From Piezodorus guildinii (taxonomy: Eukaryota; Arthropoda; Insecta; Hemiptera; Pentatomidae): a stretch of 64,000 nt of DNA. The notes beneath the pieces are model-generated. The model did not search any database and was not told the DNA's origin. It saw nothing but the letters and a program-made list of their open reading frames with translations. Numbering within the stretch: the first letter of the stretch is position 1; every line of letters starts with the position of its first letter. The stretch covers positions 10,650,414-10,714,413 of the forward strand of contig CM041294.1 in assembly GCA_023052935.1 (NCBI GenBank). The letters are read 5' to 3'. The position numbers were made by a program, and so were the translations under genes. Below are positions 46,041-55,669 of this stretch, piece by piece.

Positions 46041-47357
46041 TTAAGGATTTTTCAAGGCAGGGATTAGATTGGATACTAGATTCGTAAGGAGTGATATAAG
46101 CGGCATAACAAGAGATTTGATTTCGGAGATGAAGGATGTCATTAGACTGGTAAGATCTGTGACGTTTGATGGTGGAGGGATATGAGAAATTTGATGTTGA
46201 GGAGTTTTTTGAAGATTAGGTAAACTTTGAGGGATAGATTGTTGTACAATAGATTGAGAATGTTGAGGAAAATGTTGTTCCGGCAGTGTCTCGACTTCAT
46301 GACTCTGGCTTCCACCTCCAAGCAAGTGGGCAAATGACACATTAGAATTTACAAGTTTAGATGGTTCTCTTCTGCTTCTGATTGGTATAGCTGTTTCATT
46401 CGGATCCTGAGGTTTTTGGTATCTGGTTCTGAGTTTCTTGTAGATTTCGCATCCCTTGTAGTTAGCCGGGTGGTCCTTGAGACACAGGGCACATACAGCG
46501 GGTGTTGATCTTGTTCTTGTACATTCTTCTGATTTATGCTGTTCACCGCATTTCACACAGCGCGGTACGTGATGGCAATAACTTTTGGTATGACCATATG
46601 CTTGACAGTTATGACACTGAACTATTTCCCTCTTTGTGTACGGTTTTTCAACTTTTACACGGGTATAGTACAGTCTACTGAGGTCATAGATATTTTCGAC
46701 TCCTGCTGATGGTTCCAAGTCCACGAAGAATAGAGGCAGTGGACTTTTATCTTTTAGAACGTTGGTGACTTGCCTCACTTGGAATCCTAATTCTGTCAGT
46801 TCTTCTTTGATAGCTTCAACGGGTGTTGAGGAATGTAGGTTTCTGATTACGACCCTTAATGCTCTCTCCTGGCGCAGCTGATAAGTATGAAAGTCAGCTT
46901 TGGTCTCAGTCAGATATTTTACAATCTTTCTGTAGGTTTCAGCAGTAGTCGGAGATATTTTAGTATCATTGGTTCTACTTATACAATAATAACTATTAGG
47001 ATCAGTTACTTTGTTTAAATGCGCACACATCAGTTTAAAATTTTTAATATTTTTAACAAATATTGGTGGAGGTAGTGGTTCCCTGGGTATAGGAGAAGAT
47101 TCCATGGTTTCTTTTTCATTTTGGAGGATCTCAAATGGATTCGGTGTAAAAAACGGGGATTCATCAGTTATTCCTTGTGATGATGTGCTGGGCTGTGGTT
47201 CAGATCCTAATGAGGTAGCTGACGCGGTCGCTGGTGGAATTATTTTTTTATTTTGTTCACGGCGGGGTCTCTGTTTTGTAGGAGACGAGTTAGAACCTGC
47301 AGATCTAGATCTTTTACTTGCAGACTTTGAGGACATGACTTGATGGAAATATCTCAT
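46041..47357 (-). CDS. Jockey ORF1, gag-like nucleic-acid-binding protein
   Basis: 438 codons from the first ATG; a second in-frame ATG seven codons on (MSSKSASKRSRS...) is an equally plausible start. Gag-like protein thought to bind element RNA and carry it to chromatin (family knowledge). Residues ~1-90 are basic and Ser/Pro-rich. ~100-215 resembles the domain preceding zinc knuckles in insect LINE gag proteins. ~218-280 holds three Cys-His knuckles: CHNCQAYGHTKSYC (C-x2-C-x4-H-x4-C), CVKCGEQHKSEEC (C-x2-C-x3-H-x4-C) and CALCLKDHPANYKGC (C-x2-C-x4-H-x6-C). The tail is Gln/Pro-rich and hydrophobic at the end. The stop TAA is immediately followed, in the same frame, by the ORF2 ATG. Confidence 0.9.
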   Translation of the reverse strand: MRYFHQVMSSKSASKRSRSAGSNSSPTKQRPRREQNKKIIPPATASATSLGSEPQPSTSSQGITDESPFFTPNPFEILQNEKETMESSPIPREPLPPPIFVKNIKNFKLMCAHLNKVTDPNSYYCISRTNDTKISPTTAETYRKIVKYLTETKADFHTYQLRQERALRVVIRNLHSSTPVEAIKEELTELGFQVRQVTNVLKDKSPLPLFFVDLEPSAGVENIYDLSRLYYTRVKVEKPYTKREIVQCHNCQAYGHTKSYCHHVPRCVKCGEQHKSEECTRTRSTPAVCALCLKDHPANYKGCEIYKKLRTRYQKPQDPNETAIPIRSRREPSKLVNSNVSFAHLLGGGSQSHEVETLPEQHFPQHSQSIVQQSIPQSLPNLQKTPQHQISHIPPPSNVTDLTSLMTSFISEIKSLVMPLISLLTNLVSNLIPALKNP

Positions 47358-47675
47358 TGATTAAGAAAATAATAATAATAAATAAATAATGAGATAAGAA
47401 TTAAAGATAAAAGAAAGATAAGTTAACGAAAAGCAAGCCCGAGCTTGCCGAGCTAGCGGCAATCAGCTGATCAGTGACCCTCCTTTCACTTTTTCGTGAT
47501 TGTACAAAGTAAATTATAACTTTGCTTACCGAAATTTCTCCAATATTCACTGCCGTAGTATTCCTGAGGTCTAGTGATGTTCTCCAGACTGAATTCAAGC
47601 GAATTCCTACTGAAAAAAGCAAAAATCTGAGAGACGATGTAACGTATGACTGTTATCATCGAGCGCATCAGCTGA
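47358..47675 (-). promoter_or_regulatory. Jockey 5' UTR, putative internal promoter region
   Basis: Transcript start side of the element, beginning ATCAGCTGATGCGCTC just inside the TSD. No TATA box is required by this clade, whose promoters lie downstream of the start site (known). I cannot point to a specific initiator beyond the first bases. Confidence 0.45.
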
Positions 47676-47851
47676 TTATCGAAAAATTAATTCCCGAGAA
47701 GTTGTAAGCTATTAAAGCCCGAAAACATTGGTAATCTAAATGAGCTTCTTAATTCCGCATTTTCGGATAAATCTCCATAGCACTTTTTTTTCTTGTTATA
47801 AGGTCCTTAATGTAATCCTAAAGTCTGGCCACTTAACCCTGAAACACCCTG

Positions 47852-49185
47852 TATACAACTCTTACACTAACTACGAAAACAATTTTTATCCCAAAACTGT
47901 CAAGTAATAGAATATTAACTTTTTAAAAAAAATCAACTTGGTAGTTTTTATAAATGCTGCAAGAATTATATAACATCAAAATATTGCATAAAATAATGAT
48001 AAAGTTACGAAATAATCAAAACACAGAACTGATAATCTTAGCCTAATAACTATCTAGCCCTTTATTACTAAATTAATTGTTTCGACGTTTAACTCTTGTA
48101 GCATTTGTCTATGATAATTGTAAAACTATTTAAGGTAATGATGTTGAAGTATTTACATAAGTCTACCAAGCATATATATGTACTTCTCAACTGCATTAGT
48201 TAATACTTAAATATAAATGAGGTAACCTAGATTTGAGAAATGTCGAAACAAATCCATGATATGTTTTACTAACCATAATTATGAAATAATAAATAATTTT
48301 GCTATTGGGTTTAGAGTTACGTGGCGTAAGAGGTTTCACGACTTCGAGTCACTCCTTTTCGCCATGAATGGATCGGTTACCTCATTCAGAAATATGGAGA
48401 ATACTTTAAACAGGAACGGCCATAAAGTGTAGCATTTATCTCCGGATTGCACTTCTGTTCAAGAGGGATGGAGTAAGGGAGTGGATTGTTGGAGAAAATG
48501 AGTGGGACCGGGACCATATGGCTCTCTTGTTGACTTGTTGGCATTTAGCATCGGTTCCTTTGTTCCGGGGGAGATGGGAAAAGAAAAGAAAAAAGAAGTG
48601 GTTTTGAATTTATTCTACAAGTTCTGAAGTTATTACAGCCACGGGGGTATTACATAATTATTTGAGTCATTTGAATAGAATGGGTGATCCTTCGCCAACT
48701 CTTTTTTTTTCTTTGGGTTCTTGAAATATATCTGATTTTTTGAAGTAAATCCTTCTTTAGTCTCGGAGGTTATGTATTTGGATATTAAACTTATTAAAAA
48801 TATCTTAATATTTTTAAATATCTTCATTTTTTCATTAAATTATATATAAGAAATAAAGGTCGCCTCCTTTGAGTCAAAATTCCTCTTGAATTTGCCAATT
48901 TCGAGTCAAAGGAGGAAAATAAATTAAATAAAATTAGGTTTAAGCAATGTAGGGATAAGAAGAAAAATTATACAATAGCCTGATCAATAAATTTCTACAC
49001 CAACAAACAAATTAACAACAACGCTTGAGGAGAAAGAGAAAATTAAGCGTCCCATAGAAAAAAAAAATGACAAAAAAAATAAAGGCATAGAAATAAGAAA
49101 AAAAACATCCACCTCAAAGATAGATCAATCTTTTAAAACAACTATATAGTAATTATAAATGTAGTAGTTGGAACAATCTCTTCTC
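47852..49185. other. Spacer, no gene seen
   Basis: A GC-balanced island lies at about 48300-48560 and a short inverted repeat 'tttgagtcaaaattcc...tttcgagtcaaaggagg' at 48869-48915. A-rich runs follow. No gene supported. Confidence 0.35.
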
Positions 49186-49230
49186 TTTCTTTATATCTTT
49201 ATTTATTCAACCATAAATAAAACTTGATTA

Positions 49231-49270
49231 TAACGTTTCGAGGTACTTTCTATGCCTCATCGTCAGATTA
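49231..49270 (-). ncRNA. Hammerhead-like core with consensus boxes (Penelope-like terminus)
   Basis: The minus strand reads CTGACGA (49260-49266, a match to CUGANGA), stem II TGAGG/CCTCG with a ~10-base loop, then GAAAC (49235-49239). This is the cleanest core in the window. Stems I and III and the cleavage triplet are not obvious, as is common for the minimal hammerheads of Penelope-like elements, which have very short stem III (known). Confidence 0.6.
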
Positions 49271-51112
49271 TTAAAAAATCATTAATATTTCCATATCATA
49301 TTATGAATTAACAACAATATTTATAATATTGGTCATATAATCATGCACTATTATTTACACATAGCACCTATATACGAATCATTTCGTCAATTGTTGTTAG
49401 AAATATTCTCTATTTCACTATCACATGAAAATTGTTTCAATATTTTATTGCTAAATAATTGCATCTATGAAGCAGACTGTTACTCTTCTATAATAATAAT
49501 TGATATTAGAACTATATAGTATTTTCCTAAATGTCTGAATTCCCATGATACAAATGGCAGGTCCAAAAAAAATATTGTGCTGTGTGTAGCAGCAACTCAT
49601 ACAGCCTGCAGTCACATTTAGACAACGATGGCACAATTCAAGATAATAATAATATCTCTACAAGATGAATAAAATGAAACAACAATAACAAAACATAATC
49701 TAATTTTACGAACGTACTCTTCTTACCAACAAAATATCTGTGCAAATTAAAAAGTTTTCACTTCTATCGGTAGTCCCTATGGCTGCCTGATTTTTTTTTT
49801 ATTGTTGATTCTGATCTTTCAAAAACTAAGAATATTAAAAAAAAAAAAAAAAAAAAGCTGTACTATTCTAGACCAACAGTGGCGTGGAAGTGCTTAGGCC
49901 AAGATCACGCTTAGCCGCCAGGTTTTCTCCTAATTTTGGAAATCCACTTTACGCGTACGCATGCGGACCTCGGATCGCCTCCATACAATAGATTATTGTT
50001 TCAAAGTTACAGCTGTCTATTAGTGACCAAATCGCGTTTTTCTATAAAGTAGGAACAATATTGCCTATTGCGGCAATATTACTAAGCCGAATTTAATAAC
50101 TAAGGTGGCTTTTAAAAAGGATATTTAACGCTGTTATAATATTTCATTTTCTGTAAAGGTACTGTTTGTGAGTTAGAGGTGAAAAACTGAGAAAAAGCTG
50201 AGATTGCTTGTATTTAGAGACATAAATATCCAACCTGTGTTTCCCTACTCACAGAACAAAAAATTATGAATGCTCCTTATTGGACCGTTCGACTAGTTTC
50301 AAGAATTCCCTCCTTCTCCACATTCTAAGTCCTTTTAATACTCCAAAATCGTACTGCTAGACAATAAAATAGTTTTAGTTAGATTGTATTTAATATTTTT
50401 CTTCACATATATTTACACATGATATTTCAGCTTTCCTATTTAATGAACTTCTTTTAGTTTAATCTGAGGAACATTTTTTGTATTATTGTTATTTAGAAAA
50501 ATTCATTTTTATTCATAGCAGTATATTATGTTGAATTGGTTTATTTTACATTCTTGGCCAGATGTAGATCCTATATTATGTCAAATCTAATATTATGCTC
50601 AAAGAACTAAGTACAAGAATAAAGCTTTTTTTGTTATTTTTCTTTTATATCCAAATTCTGTTATCAATCATTTATTTTTCATTTTTTTTTACACAATTAT
50701 CTTCTGATTTTTTTTACCTTTATTTTACATACATATTCATACATGATTCAGAATAGTAATTAATTACATTGCTTATGTTTGTTGGAACGATATGTTGTAA
50801 ATTTCAACTGTACATATCTGTTATTTTCAAGGGACCCAGTACAAGAATAAAAAAAAATTTTCTATTCCATTATATGCTCAAACATTTTTAATACGATTTC
50901 CAGCTTTGTTTTAATTGATTGCCAGATAATTTGCATTTTAGCTCTATTTCTCTGGCTAGAAATAGGAAAGTAACATTCAAACCTTCCCTCTAACAACCTC
51001 TACCTTATTTTATCATTCGGTGGTGTGACAGACCGTGTAGGCTCTTGGCCGCGCTGTTATAATCTGCGGGGAGAGAATGCGTTACTCGATGGACTTTTTG
51101 TAGGGTAGGGTA
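49271..51112. other. AT-rich spacer with a family C SINE remnant
   Basis: 49858-49995 carries the reversed SINE C body ('gccaagatcacgcttagccg', 'gttttctcctaattttgg'). The rest is AT-rich with homopolymer runs (A20 near 49836-49855). No gene supported. Confidence 0.4.
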
Positions 51113-51575
51113 ATCACTCCCTACGCTTATTTTTGTGAATGGCTCCACCTGTATGTTGACGGGTCTCACATACCTGGGCAATCATATTTTACAAATCTCA
51201 CATATATTAAGCATTTAATTAAATGCTTTAAAAATTTCCTCCGGGCCTGAGATTCGAACTCACAACCTTTGGCTAGGGGGACTAGTGCGCTATCTACTCA
51301 GCAACGGGCTCCCTCTACTACCTCTCTCTATCCTCTCGAGAATAAACTGCTTCTGGATCCAACCACTAGATCATTATGTTATGTCATAAGCAACCCAACT
51401 CAGTTGAACCCGCATTCCTGATACCTCATGATTTTTCTTCGCTACTGATTTCATTAACCTAGCCTAAGTTGGGAGCCTGAAGCTCAGTCAGTGACAAAGC
51501 AGCCAGCTCAAGCAGTACATTATGATAGCCACGAGCTGAGAGCACGGCCCGCACTCGGTAATTACTCCAGCTGTC
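51113..51575 (-). repeat. SINE family B plus repeat F (second copy)
   Basis: 51113-51310 is SINE B on the minus strand (head 'gggagcccgttgctgagtag', B box 'gtgagttcgaatctcaggcc'). 51311-51575 is repeat F, the reverse complement of 22205-22470, in the same relative order. It adds ~20 bp ('gtgcgggccgtgctc' on the complement) absent from the other copy. Confidence 0.7.
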
Positions 51576-51579
51576 GTGG

Positions 51580-51960
51580 AAGTGAGTTATCGCCGTGCTA
51601 ATGCGGACTATCATGCAAATGGGACCTGCCCCAGCACGCTCCGCTCTGTGCTTGCTTCTCGAGTCACGTAGCTGGCCTTTCGAAACATCTCCATTAGTGG
51701 AATATGTTTATTAATTCCTAATTGATTAGGAACCGCCTTTGGAGTTCGCTCTGAATCAATTGCAGTCTGACTTAGTGTGTCGGTGATTTATCGCTGGCCT
51801 TTGCAGATCCCTCGCTGTTTGGACTGACTGAAGGAGAAACAATGCATACTCGAAGGACCATTGGACTGGATAAAAGACTTAGCTTCTCAACTTTTTGTAC
51901 TGTATTCATTTCGGAGGCTCTGTGTGGGGGGCATAAAACAAATAAAAACTAGTAAGCACC
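51580..51960. other. GC-balanced unique island with homeodomain-like palindrome
   Basis: No match to any repeat in the window. Contains ATGCAAAT (51613-51620, an octamer-type POU site) and TTCCTAAT-TG-ATTAGGAA (51715-51732), an inverted pair of TAAT cores. A cis-regulatory or conserved noncoding role is a guess. Confidence 0.35.
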
Positions 51961-52154
51961 ATTGCTCCGTCAAGTCGTATTTAAAATAGAATAAAGGGGT
52001 TCTCTATGGTGTAGTGGCTAGCATAACAAGCTTCTATGCCTAAGATTGCGGGTTCAAACCTGGCACGTGGCCCTAGGATTTTTTATTGTATAGTACTCCC
52101 GGTGGTTCCGAGCCAATGCGATGTCAAGTACACGTCAAAGATCCCTATCCTGAT

Positions 52155-53370
52155 AGAATGAATGAATGAATGAATAATTTTATTTGCTTTCGGACTAACC
52201 CCGATACAAATAGAGCTGGCTACATAACAAATATAGAATAAAAAACATACTTCAATAAAGAAGTTAGCAAGACACTAATTCACTACGTTATCAGCTCTAG
52301 GTACATTGTATTACAATAAAACTTATAACAAAATAACTCAAATACAATATATGAATAATATAATAGTTTACAATATAATAAATATATAAATATATGTTTT
52401 ACATAATAAGGCGAAACACGATAAATAATATGATACATTTACAGACATGTTTATTCATTTATTATAAATGATTTGATTTGGCAACATTGCCTGGCATAAT
52501 AATAAATATTTTTTAATTCATCAATATCATCGGTGGTAAACAGGGCGATAAAATTTGTAATGTTCATATTTAAGGCCCAAGGGATGTAATGGGTTCGGTA
52601 CGGTGCGTATATGGGACATCGAATAAAAATGTGGAATAAGTCCTCTCTTTTGTTGAGGTTACATAGCGTGCAGTTTTCGTTGGGTTTAAATTGGTAGTAT
52701 ATATTGTTAAATGTTAATTTAATATTGTAATTTCCAGAGAGTCTTAATTGTGCAAATATTTTTATGACACGGAACGGTGCATTTGATAATAAGTAAGCTT
52801 GAGGTTTATGTCTTTTGTTATGAATGGACGGATAGAATGGGTTGTATTTACCGGGGGTGATTAACTTTTGTTCATCTATTGTCTCCATATGATTTGTAAA
52901 CAGTATCAATGTTTTGTGCATCTCTAACTGAAAAATAGCCGGGTTTTCTATTTCTAATATAGACTGTTTGTTTATTCGATTTAATATACAGTATAATTGG
53001 TGAAACCAGTTGTATTTTTGTTCTTTATTTGTTGGTTTATAAGTTTTCTTTAATGTATTAAAGCATATTTTAGGGAGTCGGTTATCACTGAGTTTTAAAA
53101 TTTTATACACCCAAGAGAGAGAAAGCTTTAATATTGAGATTAGGCAATGGGGAACATTAAATTCCGACCGTATTAATAAAAAAGGAATATATTTGTTTAA
53201 TGCGAATAAACGTTTATAAAAGTTGATGTTTACGCTCTCTATCCTGTCTACATATCTTAGTCCCCATATTTGCACATTATTAAAGAGGATACTCATTGCT
53301 ATTGCATTATTTATTTTAATTTTGTTTTCCCAGGATCTTAGTTTTGTTTTTGCGCAAAGTGCGATAACAG
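52155..53370 (-). mobile_element. 5'-truncated LINE insertion, 1216 bp, with (CATT)n-type tail
   Basis: Inserted into SINE A with an 8-bp TSD. The 3' end is the left edge, where the minus-strand tail reads (ATTC)n (about 52156-52180). A 3' UTR of ~270 bp precedes it. Tetranucleotide tails are typical of several non-Jockey LINE clades, so this is a different lineage from the Jockey at 43-47 kb. Confidence 0.8.
52451..53296 (-). CDS. LINE polymerase C-terminal fragment (281 codons)
   Basis: Open to the stop but lacking the catalytic RT core. The N-terminal part (ILFNNVQIWGLRYVDRIESV, NINFYKRLFALNKYIPFLLI) matches the conserved post-RT pattern in which a short helix is followed by 'E-x-x-Q/F-x-K/R-x-x-L-x-L-x-x-x-x-P'. 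The C-terminus has the Cys-His segment CTLCNLNKREDLFHIFIRC (C-x2-C-x9-H-x4-C). The frame is intact over its full length, suggesting a comparatively young insertion. 5' truncation means no activity of its own. The clade is not certain. Confidence 0.7.
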   Translation of the reverse strand: MSILFNNVQIWGLRYVDRIESVNINFYKRLFALNKYIPFLLIRSEFNVPHCLISILKLSLSWVYKILKLSDNRLPKICFNTLKKTYKPTNKEQKYNWFHQLYCILNRINKQSILEIENPAIFQLEMHKTLILFTNHMETIDEQKLITPGKYNPFYPSIHNKRHKPQAYLLSNAPFRVIKIFAQLRLSGNYNIKLTFNNIYYQFKPNENCTLCNLNKREDLFHIFIRCPIYAPYRTHYIPWALNMNITNFIALFTTDDIDELKNIYYYARQCCQIKSFIINE

Positions 53371-53509
53371 ATCCTGATTAAACCTGGATAGACGAATTAG
53401 AAACCCCACTGTAGCATCGTACGGTTTGCCAAAGCAGCATAAAGGGGAGTTAAAATAAATAAACGAACAAACAAAACAAATTATAATAATAATTTTTTTT
53501 TCTTTTTGG

Positions 53510-53740
53510 ATGTAATTAGTTGACCTTTGTGAATTACTGGAAGGAATTAGTCCGGGTGGCGGTCATTAAATGAAACAGCTAATTAGTTTCAACTATTTAT
53601 CGTTTGCCAACGTTTTGACCCCCTTAGTGGGTCATCATCAGGGCGCATGGTGGGAGAATGGAAACTATTTGTATGATAGTTGAAACTATTTAGCTGTTTC
53701 ATTTAATGACCGCTAATTCCACTAATTCATTCCAATACAT
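53510..53740. mobile_element. Penelope-like terminal palindrome, partially eroded
   Basis: Homologous to 58346-58644. It has both outer arms ('gaattagtccgggtggcggtcattaaatga' region and its complement at 53695-53735) but only one inner arm, carrying a minus-strand core CTGATGA (53635-53641), stem TGACCC/GGGTC, then CAAAAC (53612-53617, GAAA mutated to AAAA). Confidence 0.65.
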
Positions 53741-53965
53741 TTTTTTCTACTGTAGAATATTTTTCATTTCGTGGAGAATATCGTATGAATGCATATAACC
53801 CAGCGTAGAACATATAAATTTATATGTACTTACGTAAAAGAAAAAATCGTAAAACACGAGGAATGGAGAAATGAATCCGAGAAACACAACCTTCATAGAA
53901 AATCGAAACTTTAAAGAATAAATGCCGAGCGAAATTCGCACCCACTTTTATGATACCATTCTGAC
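53741..53965. other. Spacer, no gene seen
   Basis: Short AT-rich stretch between a Penelope-like terminus and element X. Confidence 0.4.
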
Positions 53966-54530
53966 TGAAAAAAAATCTGGTGCGGGCAACACACGACTTT
54001 CACTTACCTCCATTTTTAAAATCAATAAAAGATTTTTCAAATACAGTTAGAGATAAAAATACGTAACACTATTAAAGAATTAATTAAATTAAATTTATAT
54101 AGAAACATGCGTTTCATTAAAAAATCTATTATATTATTATCTAAAAGAATCAGTTAGTTTTATCGGCTTTTTATCACTCTCTATTAACTTTTAGAAGCTT
54201 GTGTATGAGATAATATTTTTTCTAAGTTTGTTTAGCTTTCCAACGGTATATCATACATGTAAATCACTGCTCTTATGTTCAAAAACGAAAAATTGCATTA
54301 AAAAAATATTTTTTCTGTTTTCTCCTTTAGTTGGGTATCGAATTTATTCAATTTATATATTTACCTGTTTTTTATCAGCGTTAACAAGATAATATTTTTT
54401 TTTTTTTGAATCTACAAAATTAAAGGTACTTTAGGGGAAGAAAATTTAAAATATCGGCATTTAATCCCTGTCAGACCATTTTTATCAGAATGAAACCTAC
54501 ATGATATTAAAGCCCATTAAATTTTACATC

Positions 54531-54583
54531 CGTCCAATCAGCCATAGTAGCATAAAGTGACGTTAAACAAATAAACAACAAAC
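54531..54583 (+). mobile_element. 53-bp SINE A 3' end with 12-bp TSD
   Basis: Starts CGTCCAATCAGCC and ends in AAACAAATAAACAACAAAC. Flanked by AAATTTTACATC at 54519-54530 and 54584-54595. A severely 5'-truncated retroposition product. Confidence 0.9.
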
Positions 54584-54860
54584 AAATTTTACATCGATAT
54601 AACGAGTATCAAAATCGTCCGAACCGTTTTCGAGAAAATCGAAAAAAGGTGCAAAATGCATGGTATAAAGTGCCTCTTCTGGTAAGCTCATTTTGATGAT
54701 GAAAGTTTTGTCACGTCTCGGGCCTATAGTTGTCATAAATATGAAATTTCAGTTTCATAGGACTTACCGTTTCCGCCCGGGAGTTACCACACACACACAC
54801 ACACAGACCTTTTTGCGGGACATGGTTATTTGGACTCAGGGAACCCTAAAACGTGTATTT

Positions 54861-54911
54861 GTTTGTTTATTTATTTAACGTCACTTTATGCTACTATGGC
54901 TAATCGGACGA
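54861..54911 (-). mobile_element. 51-bp SINE A 3' end with 13-bp TSD
   Basis: The minus strand starts CGTCCGATTAGCC, the same position as the neighbouring insertion. Flanked by AAAACGTGTATTT at 54848-54860 and 54912-54924. Confidence 0.9.
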
Positions 54912-54966
54912 AAAACGTGTATTTCCGTTGAAAACTGGAATTCGAAAATTTTCACGATCGCAATAT

Positions 54967-55435
54967 TATAGGTGACCTGAGACTAATAAACGAAACACGT
55001 TTTACAAAAATCCATTTTTATCGAAGCTGTTTGGGAATTGTCTTTCTTCGGAAAATGCCTAACGTTTGGACCCCAAGAGATGACTTACTGCACCAATCTT
55101 GCGAAACTAGCGCCTACAAGAATCCTTTCCTTCTGGCCTGGTCTTGTAATCTTGAATGTCCGCTGCAAGAGCCAACGCCTTGGTATGCGCAAATTGGTAG
55201 CGGTATATCTGCAAGCTTAGATCCTATCTGTCCTATAAAATGAAAAAAAACAACTGTAATTTAAACATGTTCCTTAATGTTTTTTCGAAATATTTCTTAA
55301 GCTTAAGCAAGTCTGCTTATTTTTTTTTTCATTTTTTTTTTTAACGTCTACTAACTTCTAATTCAAACTTGCCGCAGAAGACTTTGGCAATGCCGGGTTT
55401 CTCAAAACTCATTTGACATGTTTTTCAATAAATTT
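54967..55435. other. Unassigned spacer
   Basis: Overlapping ~60-70 codon frames at 55031-55243 have no recognised domain; the stretch is GC-balanced. Nothing further supported. Confidence 0.35.
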
Positions 55436-55436
55436 T

Positions 55437-55669
55437 GTTGTTTGCTTATTCATTGTAACATCATTTTTATGATACTGTGGCTAAACGGATATTAGGTTTT
55501 TTCTTTAACGAGTTCCTGACATACCATATGTTTACATTTCCCACCAAGAACGGCATGATCAAGTCTTTTTAACTCCATTGGCAAATCCTAGACTATCTGC
55601 CGCGTTTGAACCCGCGACCTTCGGCCTGGAAGGTTGTTATGCTAGCCACTGAACCAAAAGTGACCCATA
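55437..55669 (-). mobile_element. SINE family A copy, diverged
   Basis: Head complement 'gctagccactgaaccaaaag' at the right, B box complement 'cgcgtttgaacccgcgac', tail complement at the left ('gtttgcttattcattgtaac'). The body lost ~50 bp, including the 'cctggataggc' motif. Confidence 0.8.

Larger units (their letters stand above)
43078..47675 (-). mobile_element. Full-length Jockey-clade non-LTR retrotransposon
   Basis: Bounded by the 13-bp TSD TTATCGAAAAATT (43065-43077 and 47676-47688). The transcript runs from 47675 leftwards: ~315 bp 5' UTR, ORF1, ORF2, a ~250 bp 3' UTR, an AATAAA signal (complement at 43103-43108) and a poly(A) of about 30 (T run to 43105). Perfect TSD, long poly(A) and an almost intact coding region indicate a recent insertion. 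ORF2 carries one nonsense codon, so this copy cannot make a complete polymerase. Jockey elements use an internal Pol II promoter at the 5' end (known for the clade); I cannot delimit it here. Confidence 0.93.
42927..47851. mobile_element. Small TIR element (MITE-like) split by the Jockey insertion
   Basis: Left end CAGTGTTTCAGGGTTAAG (42927-42944) and right end, complement, CAGGGTGTTTCAGGGTTAAG (47832-47851), each with TATA just outside, suggesting a TA-type target. With the Jockey and one TSD copy removed it would be ~300 bp. Non-coding. The family is inferred from TIRs alone. Confidence 0.5.
51997..53475 (+). mobile_element. SINE family A copy split by a LINE 3' end
   Basis: SINE head and first body half at 51997-52154 ('tggtgtagtggctagcataa', B box 'gcgggttcaaacctgg'), second half and tail at 53371-53475 ('taaacctggatagacgaatt' to 'aataaataaacgaacaaac'). 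The break carries ATCCTGAT on both sides (52147-52154 and 53371-53378). Confidence 0.85.
53966..54966 (+). mobile_element. Element X left arm with two micro-SINE insertions
   Basis: Begins 'aaaatctggtgcgggcaaca' and ends at 'ttcacgatcgcaatatt'. Interrupted at 54531-54583 and 54861-54911 by short SINE A 3' ends, each with its own TSD. Confidence 0.85.
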
